A DNA stretch of 64,000 nucleotides from Amycolatopsis sp. NBC_00345 (GTDB lineage Bacteria > Actinomycetota > Actinomycetes > Mycobacteriales > Pseudonocardiaceae): NCBI RefSeq assembly GCF_036116635.1, contig NZ_CP107995.1:1178001-1242000 (forward strand), read 5' to 3'. The translations under genes and the position numbers were made by a program. A model generated the notes under the pieces. The model was given only the letters and a program-made list of their open reading frames with translations, was not told the DNA's origin and made no database searches. The stretch's first letter is position 1, and every line of letters begins with the position of its first letter. Of this stretch, positions 34,546 to 41,723 are shown piece by piece.

Positions 34546-34880
34546 CCGCGGCCCGGCACCCAGCAGCCGCCGGAGGGGGCGTCGGCTGTGTCGTCTTCGG
34601 GCAGGGCGAGCAGTTCGGGGAACACTTCGGCGGCGGTGCCGGACGAGCGCCACAGCCAGGTCCGCGGCGTGAGCACCTGTTCCTCGGTGCCGGGCAGGCG
34701 CGCGGCGACGACGTCGTCCTCGGCGTTGAGCCGGATCACGTCCACCACCGAGCCGTGCGCCCGCACACCCACCACGGCGAGCACCTCGCCGTGCTCGTCG
34801 GCCGGGTGCACGAACTGGTAACCGCGGGAGATCAGTTCCCGGAGGCCGGCCTCGACGTCGAACGGAGCTGGGTCGGTCAT
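34515..34880 (-). CDS. Hypothetical protein, 121 residues
   Basis: I do not recognise a family. It is a small acidic soluble protein without membrane segments; an alpha-beta N-terminus (DVEAGLRELISRGYQFVHPADEHGEVLAVVGVRAHGSVVDVIRL) and a conserved-looking WLWRSSGTAAEVFPELLALPED segment suggest a compact domain. Two aromatic/basic motifs close it (CWVPGRGGRAKWLAAS). The ATG at 34880 fits. Its 3' end lies in copy 2 of the tandem duplication, and a detached second copy of that end lies in copy 1. Codon use is typical for the genome, so it is probably expressed. Confidence 0.65.
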   Translation of the reverse strand: MTDPAPFDVEAGLRELISRGYQFVHPADEHGEVLAVVGVRAHGSVVDVIRLNAEDDVVAARLPGTEEQVLTPRTWLWRSSGTAAEVFPELLALPEDDTADAPSGGCWVPGRGGRAKWLAAS

Positions 34881-35120
34881 GGCCCCCGCCTTCCGGTCCG
34901 GTACGTGCCGCCGTGGTCCCGGCGTTCGCTTCATCCCCTTGATGATCCGGACGCTAGCACGCTCACCCATTAGAGTGAGTAGACATACTTTGTCTTCTAG
35001 CCGAAAGTTTGATGTTCTGTAGAAGTAGTGACAACGCCGGGGAAAATGCACTCACCGGTACGCGAACCGCTCGGAGTCGCTGAGTCGACAAGATCTCGAC
35101 GTTACTACGGCCAACTGTAG

Positions 35121-35148
35121 GGTGACACTTTGATCGACAAGTGTCACC
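35121..35148. promoter_or_regulatory. Perfect 10-bp inverted repeat, operator candidate
   Basis: GGTGACACTT and AAGTGTCACC flank an 8-base spacer (TGATCGAC). The dyad is perfect. It could be a dimeric repressor site or a small RNA hairpin. No regulator gene is adjacent. Confidence 0.6.
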
Positions 35149-35262
35149 ACTGTCGGGTGGAAAGCCTGTTGGCGGCGTGGCAAGGACGGTTAGCATCGGA
35201 GGCGTCCCGCCGGCGGCTCCCACGCGCCGGGCCGGGAACGCGGGCGTGTCCGGCCGGTCCGT

Positions 35263-35340
35263 GGTTGACCCTGCTCTTGGTTGACGCTGTCCCTGGTTGA
35301 CGCTGTTCTTGGTTGGCTCCTGTCCCCGGTTGACCCTGTA
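35263..35340. repeat. 16-bp degenerate tandem repeat (five units)
   Basis: Units start GGTTGACSCTG and run at 35263, 35279, 35295, 35311 (17 bp, diverged) and 35328 (partial). Periodicity is exact for the first three. It lies just upstream of the small ORF at 35355 and does not look coding on the plus strand. Confidence 0.75.
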
Positions 35341-35354
35341 GCCGTGCCGCTCCC

Positions 35355-35702
35355 GTGTTCACACCCCTGGGGTCCGTGATGGTCCAGTACGCCCTGCTCG
35401 CCGGTGGCCTGCCGCTGGCCTACGCGCCCGCTTACCTGGCCTTTCTGCTGCGCCGGCGCAGCATCGGCGCCGGCCGCCCGCCGCTGTCGGCCGAGGAACT
35501 GCGTGCGATCGCCGACGTGCTGCCCCGGACCCGCCCGGTCGTCCCGGCCTCCGCGCCGTGCCCGCCGCCGCGGGCCAAGGACCCGAGCCCGGTGCTGCTG
35601 GCGGCCGAGCAGTGCGTGCCGTGCCTGAGCCGCCGCGCGCCGGTGGTTCCCGCGCCCCGCCGTCCGGAGTCCGTCCCGGCGCAACGGGCCGGAGCCCGCT
35701 GA
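35355..35702 (+). CDS. Hypothetical small protein with one membrane segment
   Basis: A 115-residue frame with GC-rich third positions. Residues 8-33 form a hydrophobic helix (VQYALLAGGLPLAYAPAYLAFLL) ending in RRR, a likely membrane anchor. A pro-rich tail with CPPP and CVPC follows. No family is recognised. The GTG start has no strong ribosome site. It could be real or fortuitous; its coding-like codon bias favours real. Confidence 0.45.
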   Translation: MFTPLGSVMVQYALLAGGLPLAYAPAYLAFLLRRRSIGAGRPPLSAEELRAIADVLPRTRPVVPASAPCPPPRAKDPSPVLLAAEQCVPCLSRRAPVVPAPRRPESVPAQRAGAR

Positions 35703-35720
35703 GCCGTCTCGAACCGGGCG

Positions 35721-36449
35721 TCAGCGGAGCCGGCGCGGCGCCCCGAACCGGGCCGGGACGCCGGGGGAGAACAGCACGCTCACCGGTTCCCCGCTGACCG
35801 GGACACCGGAGGCGGGCACCAGTTCGTCGGAAAGGTGCAGCAGGGTCGCGCGGTGCAGCGGCCACTCCGGGTGGTCGTTGGGCACGTAGAGGGTGCGGCC
35901 GTGCCAGCGGACGTGCAGGCCCCAGCGCGCGGTCAGGAACCGGTCCAGCGCCGTGGGGTGCCGGACCGGCGGCCCGGTCCGCACCACAAGCGTGCTTTCC
36001 GTGTGCTGCCAACGCCTTCGGCAGTGGTAAGTGAGCACGTCGCCGTCGCGGTGGAGGCTCATCGACGACCACCGGTACGGCAGCGAGAACCCCAGCCGCC
36101 CGGCCAGCGCCGGGACGAGCCGCGCCGCGTCGAGCGACCGGAACACCACTCCACGGCGGCCCGCGCTGTCCATCGAGTACAGCCGCACGTTCGTCTCGCA
36201 GAAGCTCCCGAGGTACGGCACCGGCGGCCCGCCGAGCGGCCGCACGCGGTCCATCCGGAAGGGCACGAGCCCGGCGTACGTGACGTCGCCGAGCACGTCC
36301 GGCCGGGTGCCCGCGGGCAGCAGCCCGGCGACCGCCGCCGGGTCCACCGGCCAGTGCACGAACGTCAGGTCCCGCCACCACTGCGCCAGCACGCCCCGGC
36401 CCACGCGTCGCGGGCTCGTCACGCTGATCGGCTCCACGACGTTGTCCAC
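35721..36449 (-). CDS. DUF2071 (YqjF-like) family protein
   Basis: A 242-residue protein of the DUF2071/YqjF family. Signatures are QWWRDLTFVHWPVDPAAVAGLLPAG, VPFRMDRVR, FCETNVRLY and GVVFRSLDAARLV. Function is not established; the fold is a beta barrel. GTG 36449 lies 10 bases after the MFS stop and is preferred over an overlapping start at 36482. It is downstream of the MFS gene in the same operon. Confidence 0.85.
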   Translation of the reverse strand: MDNVVEPISVTSPRRVGRGVLAQWWRDLTFVHWPVDPAAVAGLLPAGTRPDVLGDVTYAGLVPFRMDRVRPLGGPPVPYLGSFCETNVRLYSMDSAGRRGVVFRSLDAARLVPALAGRLGFSLPYRWSSMSLHRDGDVLTYHCRRRWQHTESTLVVRTGPPVRHPTALDRFLTARWGLHVRWHGRTLYVPNDHPEWPLHRATLLHLSDELVPASGVPVSGEPVSVLFSPGVPARFGAPRRLR

Positions 36450-36459
36450 TGCCCCCACG

Positions 36460-37854
36460 CTACGGAACGCGGTGACCGTCACGGCCTGGCACGAGCAGGG
36501 CGGGCACGACGGCGAGCGCGGTGAGCGCCACGGCGCACAGGAACGCCGTGCCGAACGCGCCCGTGGCGCCGCCCGACCTCGTAAGGACGGTGGCGAGCAC
36601 TGCCGTCCCGAAGGAACCGCCCAGCTGCTGGAGCACGCGGACCAGCGCGCTCGCGTCGGGCAGGCGATCGCGCGGCACGTCGCGGAAAGCGCCGGACATC
36701 ACGGCGACGTTGGCCATGCTCAGCGCGCCGCCGCGGACCACCAGGGCGGCGCCGAGCAGTACGAGGCTGGGATGCGTTCCGGCGAAGACGTAGGGGAGCG
36801 TCGCCACCGCCGCCAGCGTCACCCCGATCACGGCGAACCAGCGCGGCCCGGTCCGGTCGACCGCGGCGCCGACCCACCGCGTCAGCAGTGAGCCGACGCC
36901 CTGCAGGCCGAGGAAGAGCCCCGCGGCCAGCGCGTCCATCCCGCCGGCCCGCTGGTGGTAGAGCGGCAGCAGGAACATCGCGCCGTACAAGGAAAGCCCG
37001 CTGAAGAACAGCACCGCCGCCGCGGCCGCGAACGAGCGCACACGGAACAGGCTCAGATCGAGGCAGGCGCGCGCCTTCAGCCGGACTGAGCGGACGGTGA
37101 AGACCGCCAGCAGCGCGGCCCCGACCGCCAGCGGGCCGATGATCTTGGGCTCCCCGAATCCGCCGCCCTCGGCCGTTTCGGTGAGCGCGTAGATGAGGCC
37201 GACGAGCGCCGGGCCGAGCAAGAGCAAGCCGGGCCCGTCGAGCCGGCGGCGGCGCGCAGGGGCGTCGGCGGGCACGTACGCCAGGGCGAGGGCGAAGGCG
37301 GCCACGCAGACCGGGACGTTGACGAAGAAGATCGACCGCCACCCCGCCGTGGTCACCAGCGCGCCGCCGGTCAGCGGTCCCGCGATCGGGCCGATGAGCA
37401 CCACGAGCGTGACGATCGTGAGCACCCGGCCGAGCTTCCGGGGCCCGGCGGCGCCCACCAGGATCGTCTGCAGCACCGGCTGCAGGATCCCGGCGCCCAC
37501 ACCCGTCACCGCGCGGAAGGCGACCAGGCTCGGCAGGTCCCACGCCAGCCCCGCGGCCACGGAGCCGGCCAGGAACAGCGCGAGGCCCAGCAGCCACAGG
37601 CGCCGTCCGCCGATCCGGTCGGTCGCCCAGGTGGTGACCGGGATGGTGACGGCCAGCGCGAGCAGGTAGCCGGTGGTCACCCACTGGACGTCGGCGACCC
37701 CGGCGTGGAACTGCGCGGCCAGCTGGGGCAGCGCGACGGTGACGATCGTCGTGTCGAGCAGCGGCGCGATGCCGCCGAGCACGAGCACGAGTGCGAGCCG
37801 GATCAGCGGCCGGCCGAGACGGTCCTCAACAGGGGACACAGCAGTATTAGACAC
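36460..37854 (-). CDS. DHA2-family MFS multidrug transporter
   Basis: A 464-residue EmrB/QacA-type antiporter with 12-14 helices. The DHA2 signature LLDTTIVTVALPQLAAQF is in helix 1, loop 2-3 is DRIGGRRLW, and motif C appears as GPIAGPLTGG. The GTG start lies inside a 21-bp palindrome and has no ribosome site, so the mRNA may be leaderless. It is divergent from a TetR gene, the usual arrangement for an inducible efflux pump. Confidence 0.9.
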   Translation of the reverse strand: MSNTAVSPVEDRLGRPLIRLALVLVLGGIAPLLDTTIVTVALPQLAAQFHAGVADVQWVTTGYLLALAVTIPVTTWATDRIGGRRLWLLGLALFLAGSVAAGLAWDLPSLVAFRAVTGVGAGILQPVLQTILVGAAGPRKLGRVLTIVTLVVLIGPIAGPLTGGALVTTAGWRSIFFVNVPVCVAAFALALAYVPADAPARRRRLDGPGLLLLGPALVGLIYALTETAEGGGFGEPKIIGPLAVGAALLAVFTVRSVRLKARACLDLSLFRVRSFAAAAAVLFFSGLSLYGAMFLLPLYHQRAGGMDALAAGLFLGLQGVGSLLTRWVGAAVDRTGPRWFAVIGVTLAAVATLPYVFAGTHPSLVLLGAALVVRGGALSMANVAVMSGAFRDVPRDRLPDASALVRVLQQLGGSFGTAVLATVLTRSGGATGAFGTAFLCAVALTALAVVPALLVPGRDGHRVP

Positions 37855-37867
37855 AGTGTGTATCTAA
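37847..37867. promoter_or_regulatory. 21-bp palindromic TetR operator candidate
   Basis: TTAGA and TCTAA arms flank a CACAGTGTG core, nearly fully symmetric. It covers the MFS start codon (37852-37854). A related half-site (ACATTGTGTATCTTA) lies at about 37891-37905 next to the TetR start. Binding here would block both genes. Confidence 0.7.
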
Positions 37868-37910
37868 ACACGACTGGACCCGATTAGGAAACATTGTGTA
37901 TCTTACGAGG

Positions 37911-38474
37911 GTGAGTACACCCCAGGTCCGGCGCCGCGGCGCCGCCCTCGAAGAAGCCCTGCTCGACGCCGCGTGGGCGGAGGTGAAGTCGGTGGGCTAC
38001 GCGGCGCTGACCGTCGACGCCGTCGCGCGCCGCGCCGGCACCAGCCGTCCGGTGATCTACCGGCGCTGGGAGAACCGCGCGCAGCTCGTGCTGGCAGCGA
38101 TGCGCGCGCACGTCACGTCGATCGCCGACGAGGTCCCGGACACGGGATCGCTGCGCTCGGACGCGCTGGCCGTGCTCCGCACCGCGATGGGCCGTTACCG
38201 GGACGTCGGCGCCGACGTGGTGAACGGCCTGCTGAGCGAGCTGGGCGACCTGCCCGCCGACGTTTTCGCGCTCGTGCCGGACGTCTTCCGCACGCTGACC
38301 ACCCGCGCCACCGCCCGCGGCGAACTGCCCCCGGGTGAGGTCCCGCCCCACCTCCTGGACGTCCCGATGACCCTGGCCCGGTACGACGCCATCGTCACCC
38401 GGCGGCCCCCGTCGGAGGCCCGGCTGACCCAGATCGTGGACGACATCTTCCTGCCGTTGGTGCAGCGGCGGTGA
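37911..38474 (+). CDS. TetR-family regulator of the divergent MFS pump
   Basis: A 187-residue TetR protein. HTH at about residues 12-58 (ALTVDAVARRAGTSRPVIYRRWENRAQLV). The GTG at 37911 is preferred; an in-frame GTG at 37896 lies in the operator half-site. The C-terminal domain resembles the TetR_C type with LLSELGDLPADVFALVPDVF. It likely represses the DHA2 pump and itself. Confidence 0.88.
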   Translation: MSTPQVRRRGAALEEALLDAAWAEVKSVGYAALTVDAVARRAGTSRPVIYRRWENRAQLVLAAMRAHVTSIADEVPDTGSLRSDALAVLRTAMGRYRDVGADVVNGLLSELGDLPADVFALVPDVFRTLTTRATARGELPPGEVPPHLLDVPMTLARYDAIVTRRPPSEARLTQIVDDIFLPLVQRR

Positions 38475-38553
38475 ATTCGCGGACCTGAGGGGTCCACTGT
38501 GGACAGGTGGGAGACGGGGCCGCCCCCAGGAAGGCCCCGCCTCCCGGCCGGGG

Positions 38554-40056
38554 TCAGCCGCAGTGGCCGGAGGGGGCGTCGAACTTCGTGGTGCCGATCG
38601 AGCCGCCCCAGGTGACGCACTGGCCGGCCGCCGAGGCGGTGACCGGGCCGGCGAACCAGGAGTACGGGCCGGAGTCGGTCTGGCGGGTGCTGCCGGCCAC
38701 CTGGAGGTACGCGGCCGTCGCCGTGGCGGTGCCCGCGGCCGCCGCCTTCATCGTGGTCACGCAGTTCTTGCCGGTCGCCGCGTTGTAGGACAGGTAGACC
38801 GTGCCCTCGGCGCCGAGCGAGCCCTGGTCGACCACCGCGTAACCCGCGCCGCAGGCCGGGGCGCCGAGCTGGGCGTCGGTGAAGGTGGCCCAGCGGATCG
38901 CGGAGTACGGGCTGGTCGAGCCGGCCTCGAACAGGACGCCCGCCGTGCCGGCGGTGGCCGTCGTGCCGAGCGCGATGAGATCGGAGTACGCCGTGTCCTG
39001 GCTCCACACCAGGAACCCGTCGGTGTCGCCGGTCCAGCTGCCGCCCGCGTCGAACGACGAGCGGATGCGCAGCGCGTGCCGGTCATTGCACACCGAGGGC
39101 CCCGCGAACAGCAGCCGCGTGTACCGGCCGCCGGTGTCGGGCGTGCTCATCGCGACGGTCGAGCCCTGCACGTCCGGGGTCTTGGCCAGATCGGGCTCGG
39201 TGACGAACTTCTGGCTGAACGTCTGCCCGCCGTCCGAGCTGATCGCGTACGCGCGTTCCACTGTGGAGCACATGGTGCCCGCGTTGTTGCGCGCGGACGC
39301 GTAGATCCGGCCGTCCGGCAGCTCGGTGAGGCTGATCTCCTGCGGGTTGAGCGTTGTGCTCGCGTCGGTGGCGCCGCGGTGCCAGGTGGCGCCCCGGTCG
39401 TCGCTGTAGGCGATCGAGCCGGTGCCCGGCGAGTTGCTGGTCAGCTGATAGCTCATCCCGGCGACGATCCGTCCTTTGTGGGCACCGCGGGTGAGCACCG
39501 ACGCGTGCGACGGCCCGGTCGCGAGCCAGCCCGGCGCCGTCGTGAAGCCGAGCTGCGTCGTGAGCACCTGCGGCGCGGCCCACGTGGCGCCGTTGTCCTT
39601 GCTGATGCTGACGCGCGGTGTCCGCCCGCACGAGGCGTGCGGGGCGATGCACTGCATCACCGACAGCAGCACGACCCGCCCGTCCGGCTCGGCCTCGGTC
39701 GGCGGGAGGACCACGGGGGTCGGGTTGCCCTTGGTGTCGCCGAAGCCCTGGATGACGATCTGCGGCGTCGCGGACCAGGTCTTCCCGTTGTCCTTGGACC
39801 GCTTCATGACGAGGTCGATGTCACCCGCGTCGGCACAGCTGTTCTTGCGGCCCTCGGCGAACGCGAGCAGGTCGCCGTTGGCAGCCTTGACGATCGCCGG
39901 GATGCGGAAGCACGAGTAGCCGTTCGTGCCCGCCTGGTACACCACGGTGGTGGCCGCGTCCGCCGAAGCGGCGGGGACCGCGCCCGGCAACACGGCCACC
40001 GCGGCGACTCCGGCGAGGCCCGCGAGCAGCGCTCGCACGGCACGTCTGATCTTCAC
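38554..40056 (-). CDS. Secreted exo-alpha-sialidase (BNR-repeat)
   Basis: A 500-residue exported sialidase. A signal peptide of about 34 residues (VRALLAGLAGVAAVAVLPGAVPAASADA) precedes a six-bladed propeller with the FRIP motif and Asp boxes SKDNGKTW, SKDNGATW, SDDRGATW and SSDGGQTF. An Arg-triad residue is in FRIP, and others in RARNN-like and YTRLLF contexts. The C-terminal about 70 residues (MKAAAAGTATATAAYLQVAG) look like a small beta-sandwich or binding tail. GTG 40056 has GGAG 8-10 bases upstream. It may release sialic acids from host or environmental glycans. Confidence 0.9.
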   Translation of the reverse strand: MKIRRAVRALLAGLAGVAAVAVLPGAVPAASADAATTVVYQAGTNGYSCFRIPAIVKAANGDLLAFAEGRKNSCADAGDIDLVMKRSKDNGKTWSATPQIVIQGFGDTKGNPTPVVLPPTEAEPDGRVVLLSVMQCIAPHASCGRTPRVSISKDNGATWAAPQVLTTQLGFTTAPGWLATGPSHASVLTRGAHKGRIVAGMSYQLTSNSPGTGSIAYSDDRGATWHRGATDASTTLNPQEISLTELPDGRIYASARNNAGTMCSTVERAYAISSDGGQTFSQKFVTEPDLAKTPDVQGSTVAMSTPDTGGRYTRLLFAGPSVCNDRHALRIRSSFDAGGSWTGDTDGFLVWSQDTAYSDLIALGTTATAGTAGVLFEAGSTSPYSAIRWATFTDAQLGAPACGAGYAVVDQGSLGAEGTVYLSYNAATGKNCVTTMKAAAAGTATATAAYLQVAGSTRQTDSGPYSWFAGPVTASAAGQCVTWGGSIGTTKFDAPSGHCG

Positions 40057-40132
40057 TGTCCGTCTCCGTCCTGGGGAGTAAAAGTGCTCCCCAGGCTCCG
40101 GTGCCGCCGTACACACCTCGTACAACTGCGGC

Positions 40133-40165
40133 GGAAACACCTTTGTACCAACGGAAAGTGTTTCC
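40133..40165. promoter_or_regulatory. Inverted repeat upstream of the sialidase gene
   Basis: GGAAACAC and GTGTTTCC form a perfect 8-base dyad with a 17-base spacer, about 80 bases upstream of the sialidase start. It is a plausible repressor site or promoter-overlapping operator. Confidence 0.5.
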
Positions 40166-40208
40166 CCTACGGTGACCTCGCCGTTATCATCCCACGTCCT
40201 ACCTGTGG

Positions 40209-41141
40209 CTACTGGGCCAGCCGGGGGAACAGGGCTTCCGCCGAAGTGCGGTGCACGGCGGCCAGCTCGGCCTCCGACAGGTCCTCATAGGTGTCCAGCC
40301 AGGTGTCGTACTTCTTCCGCGACGGGGCCGGGTTGAAGGGGAAGTCGCTGCCGTACAGGATGTGGCCCGGGGCGGCGAAGGCGAGCAGTGACGGCAGGGA
40401 CGTCGGCGTCGAGGACAGGGCCGTGTCGAAGTAGAAGCGGCGCAGGCCCTCGAAGATGCTTTCCTCGGTGGTGTCCGGGTTGAACATCGAGGCGAAAGTG
40501 AAGCGGTGCGCGGCGTAGGGCAGGAACCCGCCGGCGTGCGAAAGGATCACGCGCAGCCGCGGGTGGCGGTCGAAGACGCCGTTCGCCACCAGGTGCAGTG
40601 CGCTGCGCGTGGTGTCGAACGGGAAGTCCAGCACCGGGCTCGGCAGGCCCTCGAGCCGGGGCATCGGCGGCTCGGCCGGGTGCACGAACACCACCGCCGA
40701 GCGCGCGTCCAGCTCCGTCCACAGTGGCTCGTACGACGGGTCGCCCAGGTAACGCCCGTGCGCGTTGGACAGCACTGCGACGCCGTCCGCGTGCAGTTCG
40801 TCCAGCGCGCGCACCGCTTCGGCGGTCGCGCCCTCGACGTCCGGCAGCGGCAGCACGGCGAACTGGCCGAAGCGGTCGGGCCGGTCCTTGACGAGTTCGG
40901 CGTGGTAGTCGTTCGTCGCCCGGGCCAGCTCGCGCGCGGCGGCGTCGTCGCCGAAGTGGACGCCCGGGGCGCTGATCGACAGCACGCCGGTGGCGATCCT
41001 GGCCTCGTCCATCATCGCGAGCGCGGTCTTCGGGTCCCAGTCCGGCACCGGCCAGCCGCCCGGGGTCCGCCCACTGCCGGTGAACGCGCGCTGGTACTCG
41101 GGCGGGAGCAGGTGCTGGTGGACGTCGATCTTTCCGGTCAT
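40209..41141 (-). CDS. Amidohydrolase 2 (ACMSD-like) family protein
   Basis: A 310-residue TIM-barrel metal-dependent hydrolase or decarboxylase. Metal ligands are visible: DVHQH near the N-terminus, His in VVFVHPAEPP, His in VILSHAGGFLPY and Asp in LYGSDFPF. The family includes aminocarboxymuconate-semialdehyde decarboxylase and gamma-resorcylate decarboxylase. It is divergent from a MarR gene with an AT-rich operator region between them, suggesting control by an aromatic or other ligand. Confidence 0.88.
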   Translation of the reverse strand: MTGKIDVHQHLLPPEYQRAFTGSGRTPGGWPVPDWDPKTALAMMDEARIATGVLSISAPGVHFGDDAAARELARATNDYHAELVKDRPDRFGQFAVLPLPDVEGATAEAVRALDELHADGVAVLSNAHGRYLGDPSYEPLWTELDARSAVVFVHPAEPPMPRLEGLPSPVLDFPFDTTRSALHLVANGVFDRHPRLRVILSHAGGFLPYAAHRFTFASMFNPDTTEESIFEGLRRFYFDTALSSTPTSLPSLLAFAAPGHILYGSDFPFNPAPSRKKYDTWLDTYEDLSEAELAAVHRTSAEALFPRLAQ

Positions 41142-41150
41142 GGTCGCTAG

Positions 41151-41190
41151 GCTCCTAATAACTAGGTTGCTAACTATTGTGCTGCTAAGG
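41151..41190. promoter_or_regulatory. AT-rich divergent operator region
   Basis: The gap holds a TAACTA-N6-TAACTA direct repeat, with GTTGCTAAC forming a small dyad. It lies between the amidohydrolase and marR starts (57 bases apart), the expected place for MarR binding. Confidence 0.5.
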
Positions 41191-41198
41191 TACCACTC

Positions 41199-41660
41199 GT
41201 GAAGACCACCGCGCTGACCGATCCCGAAGCCGACGAGCTCGCCCAGGCCGCCGACGAGCTGTTCTTCGCGATGCGCAAGGCGCGTTCGGCGGGCGCGGAC
41301 CAGGACGGCGGCCTTTCCCTGCCGCAGCTCACGCTCCTGGAACCGCTGGTGGCCGAGGCGGAGCTGCCCGTGGGCCGCCTCGCGGCCGCCGCCGACGTCA
41401 CCATCCCCACCGCCACCCGCATGCTGCAACAGCTGGAGACGGCCGGCGTCGTCACCCGGCGGCGTTCCCCGGAGGACGAGCGGAAGGTCATGGTCGGCCT
41501 GACCGAGGACGGGGTCACCCGGCTGACCCGCCTGATCGCCCGCCGGCGTGAGCGCCAGGCCCTCGCGTTCGAGGAGTTCACCGCGGCCGAGCGCCGTCAG
41601 CTGGTCGCGCTCCTCGGGCGGCTGACCGGGGTGATGAAGGAGTTCAGGGAATCGCCCTGA
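41199..41660 (+). CDS. MarR-family transcriptional regulator
   Basis: A 153-residue winged-helix protein. The recognition helix and wing are LPVGRLAAAADVTIPTATRMLQQLETAGVVTRRRSPEDERKV. It is divergent from the ACMSD-like amidohydrolase, which it probably represses. The downstream phosphatase-like gene is 63 bases away and could be cotranscribed. Confidence 0.9.
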   Translation: MKTTALTDPEADELAQAADELFFAMRKARSAGADQDGGLSLPQLTLLEPLVAEAELPVGRLAAAADVTIPTATRMLQQLETAGVVTRRRSPEDERKVMVGLTEDGVTRLTRLIARRRERQALAFEEFTAAERRQLVALLGRLTGVMKEFRESP

Positions 41661-41723
41661 GCGGTGAACCGGACGGCGCGCACCCCCGTGTAGGGGAGAA
41701 CTGCTTCGAGGGAAAGGATCCTC

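Larger units (their letters stand above)
34881..35354. other. 474-bp intergenic region, AT-richer, with repeats
   Basis: No gene was found. It begins with an AT-rich part (AGACA-N5-TGTCT at 34981-34995), continues with a 28-bp inverted repeat at 35121-35148, and ends with a 16-bp tandem repeat at 35263-35340. The left part likely carries the promoter of the hypothetical gene at 34515-34880. Confidence 0.6.

Noticed and set aside
35263..35340. The GGTTGACSCTG repeat as a CRISPR
   Set aside because: Units are 16-17 bp and directly adjacent without spacers; it is a simple tandem repeat.
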